From assembly GCA_038207585.1 (NCBI GenBank), contig JBBQZP010000020.1:15094-79093 (forward strand): a DNA stretch of 64,000 nt. Reading direction: 5' to 3'. The translations under genes and the position numbers were made by a program. This stretch comes from JBBQZP01 sp038207585 (GTDB lineage Bacteria > Pseudomonadota > Alphaproteobacteria > Rhodobacterales > Rhodobacteraceae). Positions 8,765 through 15,643 of this stretch are shown here, piece by piece. The notes beneath the pieces are model-generated. The model saw only the letters and a program-made list of their open reading frames with translations, searched no databases and was not told the origin of the DNA. How positions within the stretch are numbered: position 1 is the stretch's first letter; every line of letters starts with the position of its first letter.

Positions 8765-8971
8765 ATGCCGACGGGCACCGTAAAGTGGTTCAACACGACC
8801 AAAGGCTATGGCTTCATTGCGCCCGATGACGGCGGCACGGATGTGTTCGTGCACATCTCGGCGGTCGAGCGGGCGGGGCTTACCGCTTTGAATGATAACC
8901 AGAAAATCGGGTATGAGATGCAGGCCGGGCGCGATGGCAAGATGTCGGCCAGCGACCTACGGATGATCTAG
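8765..8971 (+). CDS. cold-shock domain protein
   Basis: A 68-residue single CSD protein that binds single-stranded RNA/DNA. RNP1 is KGYGFIA and RNP2 is VFVHIS. The start is set by GGGAG seven bases before the ATG. The 166-base gap upstream is long enough for a structured 5' leader as in other csp genes, but no specific fold could be assigned. Its stop overlaps the end of the convergent ArsC-like gene by four bases. Confidence 0.95.
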   Translation: MPTGTVKWFNTTKGYGFIAPDDGGTDVFVHISAVERAGLTALNDNQKIGYEMQAGRDGKMSASDLRMI

Positions 8972-9294
8972 GCTGTCAGGGTCGTCTCAGTTGCGGTGTC
9001 CCAACCCAGATGCCACACCGCTCCGTCTTGAATGACGGGGCGTTTCATCACGGTAGGTTGGGCCGCAATCTGCGCCTCGGTGTCGGACGCTTTGAGCCAA
9101 TCCGACATGCCGCGATAGGTGGTCGATTGCTTGTTGATCAGGCGGTCGCCGAATTCGCGGGTCATCTCGGCAATCTCCGCCTCGGTCAGCGGGGTTGCGC
9201 GGATGTCGCGGAAGGTCACGTCGCGCCCCGCCGCAACCAGCGCCTTCAGCGCCTTCTTGCAGGTGTCACAGGTGGAAATGCCGTAAAGGATCAT
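8968..9294 (-). CDS. ArsC/Spx-family protein
   Basis: A 108-residue thioredoxin-fold protein beginning MILYGISTCDTCKKAL. The CDTC redox pair sits at residues 9-12. The rest matches the ArsC/YffB-like family (FRDIRATPLTEAEI, then RPVIQDG near residue 90). YffB-type members are glutathione-linked reductases of uncertain substrate; a true arsenate reductase is less likely without ars genes nearby. GGAG seven bases before ATG 9294 sets the start. Confidence 0.82.
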   Translation of the reverse strand: MILYGISTCDTCKKALKALVAAGRDVTFRDIRATPLTEAEIAEMTREFGDRLINKQSTTYRGMSDWLKASDTEAQIAAQPTVMKRPVIQDGAVWHLGWDTATETTLTA

Positions 9295-9319
9295 GCTGCG
9301 CTCCGTTTGGGCCACGCTA

Positions 9320-9718
9320 TCACCCCCAGGCCCGCGCCGCCAGCACCCCGAGCCAAACCGTGACTCCCGACACCACCGTGCCCCAGGCCATATCGGTTAT
9401 CACCATCTGCGGATGCCAGTCGCGCATGATGGTCCAGCTTGTCAGTTCGTAACAGCCGTAAGCCACAAACCCCAGCACCGCCCCGTTGATCAGCGCCTGC
9501 GCAGGCACGCCGTCGCGCAGGGCCGGCCACCCCGCAAACCACATGAGGCCCCCCATGTAGCACAGGTAAAACAGGATCGCCGGGCCGTAGCGCAACCCGT
9601 CGATCAGGGCGGTGCCCAGATGCTGTTTGAAGATCGGCTGGATCACCATGCGCAGCATGATCGCATCGGCGATCAGGAACAGGACCGAGGTGGTGGCGAA
9701 GAGGATGGCGAAGGGCAT
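9320..9718 (-). CDS. DUF2177 membrane protein
   Basis: A 132-residue inner-membrane protein with four hydrophobic segments. The pattern YELTSWTIMRDW followed by TDMAWGT is typical of DUF2177. Function unknown. The start at 9718 has GGAG eight bases upstream. The gap to the ArsC-like gene is 25 bases, so the two may be co-transcribed. Confidence 0.8.
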   Translation of the reverse strand: MPFAILFATTSVLFLIADAIMLRMVIQPIFKQHLGTALIDGLRYGPAILFYLCYMGGLMWFAGWPALRDGVPAQALINGAVLGFVAYGCYELTSWTIMRDWHPQMVITDMAWGTVVSGVTVWLGVLAARAWG

Positions 9719-9905
9719 GAGGGCGGCTCCGGGGTTGGGTTCGGAGGATAACGTAGGGCGGGGCGGGTTGGTTTCATGGGGGGTGTGACTGATGCCAATG
9801 GCCGTTAGCAGGCGGAACGTCATTTGTCTTTCACATAGTCTAGAACACGCAGGCTGATGTTTCGTCAGTTGCAGGATTCACTTGCCACGCAGCCCTCGAT
9901 GGCAA

Positions 9906-10065
9906 CTAGCCAAGCAAGTTCTTTTTCCGCTCCCGTAGTAGTTCTGATCTTACCGACCGGAAGCCAGGCTTCATAAATGTGAAATCCGCCGCATTAACCT
10001 CTGGAAACTCCCTTTCCAAAGCCGCAAGAGAAGACAACTTCAATTTTTCGAACATTGCAAGAATA
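9906..10065 (-). pseudogene. 3' part of a gene split by the IS1595 transposon
   Basis: In-frame 3' end of the unknown gene whose 5' part lies at 12811-13543. Removing the transposon and one copy of the 8-bp duplication joins ...ADSRNRIL to AMFEKLKLSS without a shift and gives 294 codons. The tail is basic (RSELLRERKKNLLG). AT-rich relative to neighbours. No family recognised. Confidence 0.8.
10058..10065. repeat. left target-site duplication CAAGAATA
   Basis: Eight bases identical to 12811-12818, directly outside the left inverted repeat. The 8-bp length fits the IS1595 family. Confidence 0.93.
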
Positions 10066-10090
10066 GGCGATTGTATATTTGACAAACCCA
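10066..10090. repeat. left terminal inverted repeat
   Basis: Begins GGCGATT and ends ACAAACCCA. 24 of 25 bases match the reverse complement of 12786-12810; the mismatch is at position 8. Confidence 0.92.
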
Positions 10091-10135
10091 TGACCTAGAG
10101 ACATGCTCGGATTCCACCATAGAGGGATTCGAGAC

Positions 10136-10405
10136 ATGGCCTACTTTATCGTCAATTACCAACTCAACAAGGACGGTCAGGATTACAAAGCGCTGTGGGA
10201 TGAGTTCGAACGTCTTGGTGCCCAGAAGGCCCAGCGGACAGTTTATCTTGTAGACTGCAACGCCGACGACGCCGCGTCCCTGCTGACTCACTTGCGAGAA
10301 CTAATTGATGGAAACGACATGATGCTTGTCTGCGAACTCACAGCGAAGCCCGCATCATTCAAATCATTCCAAGGGACTCAAGCTTGGATAGACGCCCGAT
10401 TCTAG
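10136..10405 (+). CDS. SinR-like/Cas2-fold small protein
   Basis: An 89-residue protein beginning MAYFIVNYQLNKDGQDY, with TVYLVDCNADD and MMLVCELTAK strands. This is the ferredoxin-like beta-alpha-beta pattern of Cas2/VapD-related proteins often labelled SinR family. No CRISPR repeats or cas genes occur in the window. Role unknown; a nuclease or toxin activity is only inferred from the fold. GAGGG nine bases before ATG 10136 sets the start. It is the first gene inside the left end of the transposon. Confidence 0.65.
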   Translation: MAYFIVNYQLNKDGQDYKALWDEFERLGAQKAQRTVYLVDCNADDAASLLTHLRELIDGNDMMLVCELTAKPASFKSFQGTQAWIDARF

Positions 10406-10557
10406 TCGGTTGGGGGCTGGTGCGCAGGTTGGTTGTAGGGGACGCCGCTTTCGTCCCAAGCGTCAACACCCAGCAAGCGCAAGATAAGTGATGCGATGTG
10501 TTTCTTCATGGGTATCATGATACCCCATAAAGTGAGGTAACTCAATACCTCATTCAT
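10402..10557 (-). CDS. small hypothetical protein
   Basis: A 51-residue reading frame beginning MNEVLSYLTLW, with a hydrophobic central stretch and a Pro-rich tail. Its ATG overlaps the stop of the upstream minus-strand gene by eight bases, which suggests coupling. Its stop overlaps the convergent SinR-like stop (CTAG read on both strands). No family recognised; a non-coding explanation is possible. Confidence 0.35.
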   Translation of the reverse strand: MNEVLSYLTLWGIMIPMKKHIASLILRLLGVDAWDESGVPYNQPAHQPPTD

Positions 10558-10732
10558 CCTTCTTGTCGTCGTCCGGCTTCTTGCCCGCCTTGGCGATCCT
10601 TTTGAGCGCGGCGTCGAAGCGGTCGGCGTCGTCGTCCGTTTCAAGTTCGCGGGCGGCTTCCTTGAAGCGATCTAGTTGGGTTTTTTCTTGTTCCATCCTC
10701 ACATGATAGTGATTCGGCGGTTTCTGCGCCAT
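10550..10732 (-). CDS. small conserved hypothetical protein
   Basis: A 60-residue charged protein beginning MAQKPPNHYHVR and containing LDRFKEAARELETDDDADRFDAALKRIAK. This helical acidic-basic block recalls a small alphaproteobacterial protein family of unknown function, from memory only. A shorter start at 10696 (MEQEKTQLDRF) keeps the whole block and has GTGAGG just before it. It lies inside the transposon cargo. Confidence 0.55.
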   Translation of the reverse strand: MAQKPPNHYHVRMEQEKTQLDRFKEAARELETDDDADRFDAALKRIAKAGKKPDDDKKDE

Positions 10733-10890
10733 GCTTGGCAACACCCATTGCGGGTTTTTTTGAAGCACTCAGGAAAACAACTTGATTTCATATAGTTACC
10801 TTGAGGCAATGCCTTAAACGCAAGCGTGGTTGACTCCAACCCCCGTTTTTGACGATATATGGTGTATGCGGTCCTGAGCCGCACAACATA

Positions 10891-10976
10891 GGCCCCGTGG
10901 CGAAATGGTAGACGCAACCGTCTTTAAAACGGACACCCTCCAAGGTTTGTGGGTTCGAATCCCACCGGGGCCACCA
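10891..10976 (+). tRNA. class II tRNA with anticodon UUA (ochre-suppressor type, Leu-like body)
   Basis: All four arms fold. The acceptor GGCCCCG pairs with CGGGGCC, followed by A and encoded CCA. The D-stem is GCG/CGC with the Leu-like GGTAGACGC. The anticodon stem CCGT/ACGG closes a 7-base loop CTTTAAA. The variable arm is long with CCT/AGG, and the T-arm is GTGGG-TTCGAAT-CCCAC. Standard numbering puts TTA (10924-10926) at positions 34-36, which reads UAA and by wobble UAG. The only flaw is an A-A pair at 27-43. A Leu UAA reading would need a loop shifted by one base, which the stem does not allow. Charging and activity are unknown. Confidence 0.8.
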
Positions 10977-10993
10977 CATTTACGGAGGCCGCT

Positions 10994-11401
10994 ATGTCTA
11001 GGGCATCGAATATGAAGGATATGAGAGACCGCCTTGATGCAATTAGGGGGCAGATTGCAGTCCTTAGAGGGCAAGAGGCTCTCTTACTGGATTTGCTGAA
11101 TGAAGCTCCTAAAGAGCCGATAACGACGACAACAAAGAGGGCTGCCAAGGGGTCAGTTAAGGTTAGGGTTTTAGAGTTGCTGGAGAAACAAGGTAGGAGC
11201 GGGCTGAACGCTGCGCGCGCAGTTGAGTTGAGCGAAGCTTCTGGTGACGCCTTGGATCGCGGGTCGGTATCCAGCCTTCTGTCTAGGCTCAAACAGGACG
11301 ATGTTGTGGCCTACGATGGCAGCAACTATCGCCTCAAGAAATATACGGTGATTCCAGGCTCGGTAACGCCACTGCGAACTTCGAGCGAGGGGTCTTTCTG
11401 A
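10994..11401 (+). CDS. hypothetical protein, possible winged-helix domain
   Basis: A 135-residue protein starting 17 bases after the tRNA CCA, with ACGGAGG six bases before ATG 10994. Residues 5-45 look like a coiled coil (MKDMRDRLDAIRGQIAVLRGQEALLLDLL). After a basic linker, residues 53-118 resemble a winged helix (VKVRVLELLEKQGRSGLNAARAVEL, SVSSLLSRLKQDDVVAYDGSNYRL). A DNA-binding or regulatory role is inferred. It ends with TGA, the stop not read by a UUA anticodon. Confidence 0.65.
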   Translation: MSRASNMKDMRDRLDAIRGQIAVLRGQEALLLDLLNEAPKEPITTTTKRAAKGSVKVRVLELLEKQGRSGLNAARAVELSEASGDALDRGSVSSLLSRLKQDDVVAYDGSNYRLKKYTVIPGSVTPLRTSSEGSF

Positions 11402-11491
11402 CGCTTTGCTGAGAAGGCCCGCCCCCCCAGACCTATGCCGTGAGAAGCAATCTGAGGGAGCGGTTCAAGTCCAATAGGAAAGGAATTCCAT

Positions 11492-11608
11492 ATGGACAAC
11501 TCAACAGATGACAAGAAGGTCATCTACCGGCCCTACATCACGACCAAAGATGGTCGCAGGATCTGGGCCAAATGGTATGGTAAGAAGGCGTTTCGGATCG
11601 AGACCTGA
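11492..11608 (+). CDS. 38-residue conserved-looking small protein
   Basis: ATG 11492 follows AGGAAAGGA at good spacing. The peptide contains VIYRPYITTKDGRRIWAKWYGKKAF, a short motif I associate with small proteins on mobile DNA, from memory only. It is basic and aromatic-rich, with a TGA stop. A strong terminator starts 16 bases after the stop, so it is the last gene of the tRNA cassette. Function unknown. Confidence 0.6.
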   Translation: MDNSTDDKKVIYRPYITTKDGRRIWAKWYGKKAFRIET

Positions 11609-11624
11609 CTTACCGTTAAGACTG

Positions 11625-11654
11625 GAGGGAGCAGAAAACTGCTCCCTCTTTTTT
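11625..11654 (+). terminator. rho-independent terminator
   Basis: A perfect 10-bp stem (GAGGGAGCAG/CTGCTCCCTC) with an AAAA loop is followed by TTTTTT. It ends the tRNA, winged-helix and 38-residue gene cassette. Confidence 0.9.
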
Positions 11655-11659
11655 GTAGC

Positions 11660-11697
11660 GACGCAACCGGCGAACCGACACCCTCCAAGGTATTTGT
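11660..11697 (+). pseudogene. degenerate partial copy of the suppressor-type tRNA
   Basis: GACGCAACCG and CGACACCCTCCAAGG repeat the D-arm end and variable arm of the tRNA at 10891-10976. The anticodon loop is altered, the 5' half is missing and the T-arm is collapsed to TTTGTGCCACCACA. It cannot fold as a tRNA. Confidence 0.65.
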
Positions 11698-11782
11698 GCC
11701 ACCACACCCTTCAAAATAATCATTTTTCATCTGCGGTGAAGCCTTTGCTGACGCAACTACAACGATTCATCCCATTGCGCGT

Positions 11783-12742
11783 TTACTGAGCGTAGGTCAG
11801 GCGCTTTCCTACTGCTGCTAGGATGGTGATTTGACCGCGCTCAGCGTCGTTAACGCCATTCGCAACGCGGTTGTTGTAGCGAAAATCGAACTCTGCGGCG
11901 TAGCGGTGCAGGTGCTGCTTGCCGCAGTGCTGGTAGACACCCTTCATGCCGCGCTTGAAGATGCTGTAGAAACCCTCAACCGTGTTCGTGTGCATTTCGC
12001 GGTCCTCAAGGTTCACATACTCGCCTGCGCCGTGGTTGGTCCAACCGTGGGCTTCAAAAATCTTGCCAGCGCCGATGCCCTGATACTGACGGGCTTCATC
12101 AGTCATTACATATGCTTCACGGGCAATGTTCTGTTGTAGGATCGGGATCAACGTGGACTTCTTGAGGTCTTCAATGACAATGCTTTTGGCGCGCTTAGTG
12201 GTGCGGTCCACAAGGGTCAGCATCTTCATCTTGTGAGAACCGCCACGAGCGTTCTTCGCCTTGGTGACGCCCGGCTCTTTGCCGATGAATGTCTCGTCTA
12301 CCTCTACGATACCACCATTGGCACCAAAGCCAGCCAGCGCCCCGTCACGCATACACTCACGAATGCGGTGGGTCAGGAACCATGCGGACTTGTAGGTGAT
12401 ACCAAGGACGCGGTGCATCTGGTGGCTGCTGATACCCTTCTTGCTGGACACCATCAGGTGAATTGCTTGCAGCCAAAGGTGCAGAGCAATGTGGCTTTCC
12501 TCAAAGATAGTGCCGATGCGAACGGTGAACTGCTTGCGGCATTCGGCACACTTCTTGAGGCCGTGGCGCTCGATGCCTTCCGGGTTCTTCTTGGACGCCT
12601 TGGAGCGGACACCGGCGAGTGCATACACCTTGCCGCAGTTTCCGCAGTGCGGGCAAACCGGGCCACCAGCCCAAAGCAGCGCCTCAACGTGCGCAAAGGC
12701 TGCGGCTTCGTCGTGCATGTAGGGCTTGGACAGGATGGACAT
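11783..12742 (-). CDS. IS1595-family transposase
   Basis: A 319-residue transposase of the ISXO2-like type. An N-terminal zinc ribbon (CPHCGNCG ... CAEC, residues 32-89) precedes a DDE catalytic domain: IVEVDETFIGK gives the first Asp, VMTDEARQY the second, and HTNTVEGFYSIFKRG the Asn/Glu block. All look intact, so the enzyme is probably active. It catalyses cut-and-paste movement and reads outward from the right end toward the cargo. It stops at TAA. No internal frameshift was seen. Confidence 0.93.
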   Translation of the reverse strand: MSILSKPYMHDEAAAFAHVEALLWAGGPVCPHCGNCGKVYALAGVRSKASKKNPEGIERHGLKKCAECRKQFTVRIGTIFEESHIALHLWLQAIHLMVSSKKGISSHQMHRVLGITYKSAWFLTHRIRECMRDGALAGFGANGGIVEVDETFIGKEPGVTKAKNARGGSHKMKMLTLVDRTTKRAKSIVIEDLKKSTLIPILQQNIAREAYVMTDEARQYQGIGAGKIFEAHGWTNHGAGEYVNLEDREMHTNTVEGFYSIFKRGMKGVYQHCGKQHLHRYAAEFDFRYNNRVANGVNDAERGQITILAAVGKRLTYAQ

Positions 12743-12785
12743 GGCGCGTTCCTCAACTCTATGGCTTGAATATAGGTTCAGGAGT

Positions 12786-12810
12786 TGGGTTTGTCAAATA
12801 TATAATCGCC
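12786..12810. repeat. right terminal inverted repeat
   Basis: Inverse of 10066-10090 with one mismatch; the outermost seven bases read AATCGCC on the plus strand. Confidence 0.92.
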
Positions 12811-12818
12811 CAAGAATA
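12811..12818. repeat. right target-site duplication CAAGAATA
   Basis: Exact copy of 10058-10065, directly outside the right inverted repeat. Confidence 0.93.
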
Positions 12819-13543
12819 CGATTTCGACTATCTGCGTATGCAAAGCCGGGACGCGGACCAATATCCCCAATGTGTGGACCTTCGCCGACCCTTGCGCCAC
12901 GATTTGCTGGTTGAATTAGTTTTCCCGTTTCAATCGAGGGGAGGTTTAAAAAGCACCACACCACAAATATTGAAAACTCCCCAACATTAAATCGCTTAAA
13001 GCTATATTTTGTGGAGCCCATTATGATTTTCGATGCCGCTTGACGACCAACCAAAACACCATAAAAGAATTGCTGCTTGCGTGGGTTCACGTTCGCAATA
13101 GTAATCGCTTCAGTTATCTCTTTTTTCTTTCTGATATTATATTTATCTGAGGCTTTCCTTGAGGCTGAATGATAATATAACTCCGCAGCCCCACCACTAC
13201 GCAGGCCGAGGTACTCTGAATATAACTTTATGTTTTCCTTGCCTTCAAAGCCCATGGTGTAATTGATAGTTGTCAAATCAAGCGGCGACTTGTTTGAGGG
13301 GTGAATCGAGTAATGGTGCCCCGTAATTTTCGACCCATCTAGTGCCTCGTCACCTATGGAAAAATCAATGTCGGAGTTAAGGCCAGAGTATTGAAACTTT
13401 GATCCGGAATTGATGCCTATGATTATTTCTCCACCCTTGCCAACCTTCAGTGAAAAGAGTTTCTTCTCTATTCCATCAATAGAAATACAGACTCTGGTGA
13501 TAGGTTTCGTGACAAGCATCGTCGTCGATGAGGAGAATTTCAC
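12811..13543 (-). pseudogene. 5' part of an unknown gene split by the transposon
   Basis: Encodes about 244 residues before the insertion; 9906-10057 supplies the remaining codons in frame, for 294 in total. The GTG start overlaps the thyX stop (GTGA), so the gene was coupled to thyX. The protein is beta-rich at first (TRVCISIDGIEKKLFSLKVGKGGEIIIGINSG) and includes HHYSIHPSNKSPLDLTTINYTMGF. It is AT-rich compared with its neighbours, which suggests acquisition. As it stands the reading frame runs into the inverted repeat and stops there. No family recognised. Confidence 0.8.
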
Positions 13544-14460
13544 CCCAAAACCCCCTCAAACTCCCGCCATTCCCCCTTGCTCATGCCCGAGGTTTCCTGC
13601 GTCACCACCTCACCCTTAAGCATCCGCTTCAAACAATCAATCGCTTTTGACGAGAGTGTGGTGCCGCCCATGCGGTAATCCTCGAAGGCGGCAAAGGCCA
13701 GCGGCACCCAGTCGGCCACGACGCGGCAGATGGCTTCGGCATAGACCCTGATCTCGTATTGGGCGTGGGGGTCGGCGCGCAGGCGCAGGAAGTGGAACAG
13801 GTTGTGCAGATCAACCTTCCAGTACCATTGCGTATAGATGTTGGCGGGCAGGTTCATCCGGGCCAGTTCGCGGGCCAGTCCCTGCTGGGGGGTGCCATCG
13901 GGCTGGGCCTGAGAAAGCATCTCTTCATAGTGATCATAGGCGGTGTTCGCGTCGCGCTTCAGCACCTCCAGCACGCGCGCCGCCTCGGCCCCTTCCAGCA
14001 CGGCCCCCCGGCCCTGATTGTTGATCACCGACTGGGCGGCAAGCTGATCCGGGGCGGGAATGTAGAACTCGCGGTCCAAGACCGAATAGCGGGCCGAGTA
14101 TTCGTTGACGTTGGCGGTGCGGTGTCTGATCCACTGGCGGGCGACAAACACGGGCAGTTTGACGTGCAGCTTGATCTCGCACATCTCGAACGGGGTCGAA
14201 TGCCAGTGCCGCATCAGATAGCGGATCAGGCCTTCGTCGTTCTGCACATGTTTGGTGCCCGCGCCGTAGCTGACCCGCGCGGCCTGCACGATGGCCGCAT
14301 CGTCGCCCATATAGTCGATGACGCGGACAAAGCCGTGATCCAGCACCTCGTGCGCGAGGTAAAGATGCGCCTCCATCCCCTCGGACACAGCGCGCAGGGT
14401 CTGGCGGGTGGTTGCACGCTGCGCCGCGATTTCGGCGGTCTGTTCCGGGGTCAGGGGCAT
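13540..14460 (-). CDS. thyX: FAD-dependent thymidylate synthase
   Basis: A 306-residue flavin-dependent synthase that makes dTMP from dUMP with methylene-THF and NADPH. The signature RHRTANVNEYS (residues 112-122) matches the ThyX motif RHR-x7-S. The C-terminal substrate region RADPHAQYEIRVYAEAI is present. The protein is longer than the ~230-residue bacterial minimum, as usual in alphaproteobacteria. No thyA is visible. Its stop overlaps the start of the transposon-split gene. Confidence 0.95.
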   Translation of the reverse strand: MPLTPEQTAEIAAQRATTRQTLRAVSEGMEAHLYLAHEVLDHGFVRVIDYMGDDAAIVQAARVSYGAGTKHVQNDEGLIRYLMRHWHSTPFEMCEIKLHVKLPVFVARQWIRHRTANVNEYSARYSVLDREFYIPAPDQLAAQSVINNQGRGAVLEGAEAARVLEVLKRDANTAYDHYEEMLSQAQPDGTPQQGLARELARMNLPANIYTQWYWKVDLHNLFHFLRLRADPHAQYEIRVYAEAICRVVADWVPLAFAAFEDYRMGGTTLSSKAIDCLKRMLKGEVVTQETSGMSKGEWREFEGVLG

Positions 14461-14655
14461 GGGATCGGGGCCTTTCGCAGGTCATATGAGTCGTGCGCCA
14501 CTATATATAGCCAAAGCAGCATCGCAAACCGCGATATCCTGCGTGATGCCGGGGCGCATCAGGTTGCAGCGTAGATGAAGGCTGGGGCAAAACGCGTTGA
14601 CTTCGTTACAGGATTCCGTCACCGTTTCCAAAAATCGGGCAATCGAGAAGAAATC

Positions 14656-15639
14656 ATGCTGAATGTAAAGACCGCTGTTTGCGCGCTCCTGCTGGTCTCG
14701 GCCTGCAGCGGCAACCCGTTGGGCGACAATACCGGCGGTGGGGGCGGCGGTGGCGGTGGTAGTGGCGGTGGTGGAGGGTCGACCGGTAACATCACGGTTC
14801 CGACTGCGTTGGCCGTGAACCTGAGAGCCGCAAACTACAACGCCGCGACCGACACGCTTGAGTTGCGGATTTCGGGTCTCGACTCGACGCCCGTGCTGGT
14901 TGAGTATGATCGGTTCAGGAGACTGGATGTTCCGGGCTTCAGGGCCTACAAAGTTCAGGAAGATGCACTTGATCGCTTGTTTGTGGCACTTGCCGCAGAA
15001 AGCGCTGATGGAAGTGTCCGCGCCGTTGCAGCGTCAGATGGCGGGCAGTTCAACAGGTCCTTCGGTGGCACATATTACGAACGCGATGGCGCGTTTGACC
15101 GTCCGAATATCGGGTCCGGACCTGGCACCGGACAGGTCAGCTATGCCGGACGATATGCAGGTGTGACCGACGTAGGCCTTCGGAATGGCCCCGATCTTTT
15201 GCCTGTTCCAGCAGGGACGGATCCTTCCGTTCGGCCGGTTCAACCAACGCGAGTGCGCGGTGACATCTTTCTGAACGCAAACTTTTCCGACAACCAGATC
15301 AACGGCGTGATTTACAACCGCGTTGTGATTGATGCCAGAACGAATAATCGTTTGCAAAATGTTGTCCTCGTCCCGGCTACGATTGCAAGCAACGGGACAT
15401 TCGCGGGCAAAGGCGAGTCCGTCTTTCCCACCGCTTCGGACCCCTCCCCAAATCCGACCGTTGTCGGCGATTACGGCGGTGTTTTCGGCGGCATTAATTC
15501 AAGATCAGTCGCAGGGACCGTCCACGTCACGGATTGGGGTCCGGATATTGATGAAGAAGACGAATACGGTGTGTTCGTGTTGACCCAGTGCGGCCGGCCA
15601 AACGATTCGCCCATCTGCAACGGCACCGCGCCGAACTAA
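14656..15639 (+). CDS. lipoprotein with glycine linker, candidate Slam-dependent surface lipoprotein
   Basis: A 327-residue lipoprotein. The signal ends in the lipobox LVSAC (Cys at residue 17), followed by a flexible linker of about 16 Gly/Ser residues. The rest is beta-rich. The C-terminal third (VVGDYGGVFGGINSRSVAGTVHVTD) recalls the small beta-barrel of TbpB-like surface lipoproteins. Four bases separate it from a Slam-type outer-membrane protein that exports such lipoproteins to the cell surface. Ligand unknown; no iron box was recognised. The start at 14656 is the first ATG giving a proper signal peptide. Confidence 0.75.
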   Translation: MLNVKTAVCALLLVSACSGNPLGDNTGGGGGGGGGSGGGGGSTGNITVPTALAVNLRAANYNAATDTLELRISGLDSTPVLVEYDRFRRLDVPGFRAYKVQEDALDRLFVALAAESADGSVRAVAASDGGQFNRSFGGTYYERDGAFDRPNIGSGPGTGQVSYAGRYAGVTDVGLRNGPDLLPVPAGTDPSVRPVQPTRVRGDIFLNANFSDNQINGVIYNRVVIDARTNNRLQNVVLVPATIASNGTFAGKGESVFPTASDPSPNPTVVGDYGGVFGGINSRSVAGTVHVTDWGPDIDEEDEYGVFVLTQCGRPNDSPICNGTAPN

Positions 15640-15643
15640 GGGC

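Larger units (their letters stand above)
10066..12810. mobile_element. IS1595-family transposon with passenger genes and a tRNA
   Basis: A 2745-bp element bounded by 25-bp inverted repeats (one mismatch) and a perfect 8-bp duplication. The transposase (11783-12742) is of the ISXO2/IS1595 DDE type. A plain IS of this family is about 1 kb, so about 1.7 kb is cargo. The cargo is a Cas2-fold/SinR-like gene, a coupled pair of small genes on the minus strand, a suppressor-type tRNA, a possible winged-helix gene, a 38-codon gene and a terminator. It inserted into a gene directly downstream of thyX. Confidence 0.9.

Noticed and set aside
8968..9294. Arsenate resistance gene
   Set aside because: The protein fits the general ArsC/Spx-like family and no other ars gene is near.
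10136..10405. CRISPR-Cas locus (Cas2-like gene)
   Set aside because: No repeat-spacer array and no other cas gene in the window.
10735..10761. Possible terminator ACCC-ATTGC-GGGT followed by seven T
   Set aside because: The stem is only 4 bp and no plus-strand gene ends near it.
10788..11292. Minus-strand frames across the suppressor-type tRNA
   Set aside because: They contain the typical false peptides produced by translating tRNA genes (WDSNPQ, GGIRTH, FEPTN).
14575..14655. Upstream start for the Slam-linked lipoprotein
   Set aside because: It would place 27 residues before the signal peptide and lipobox.
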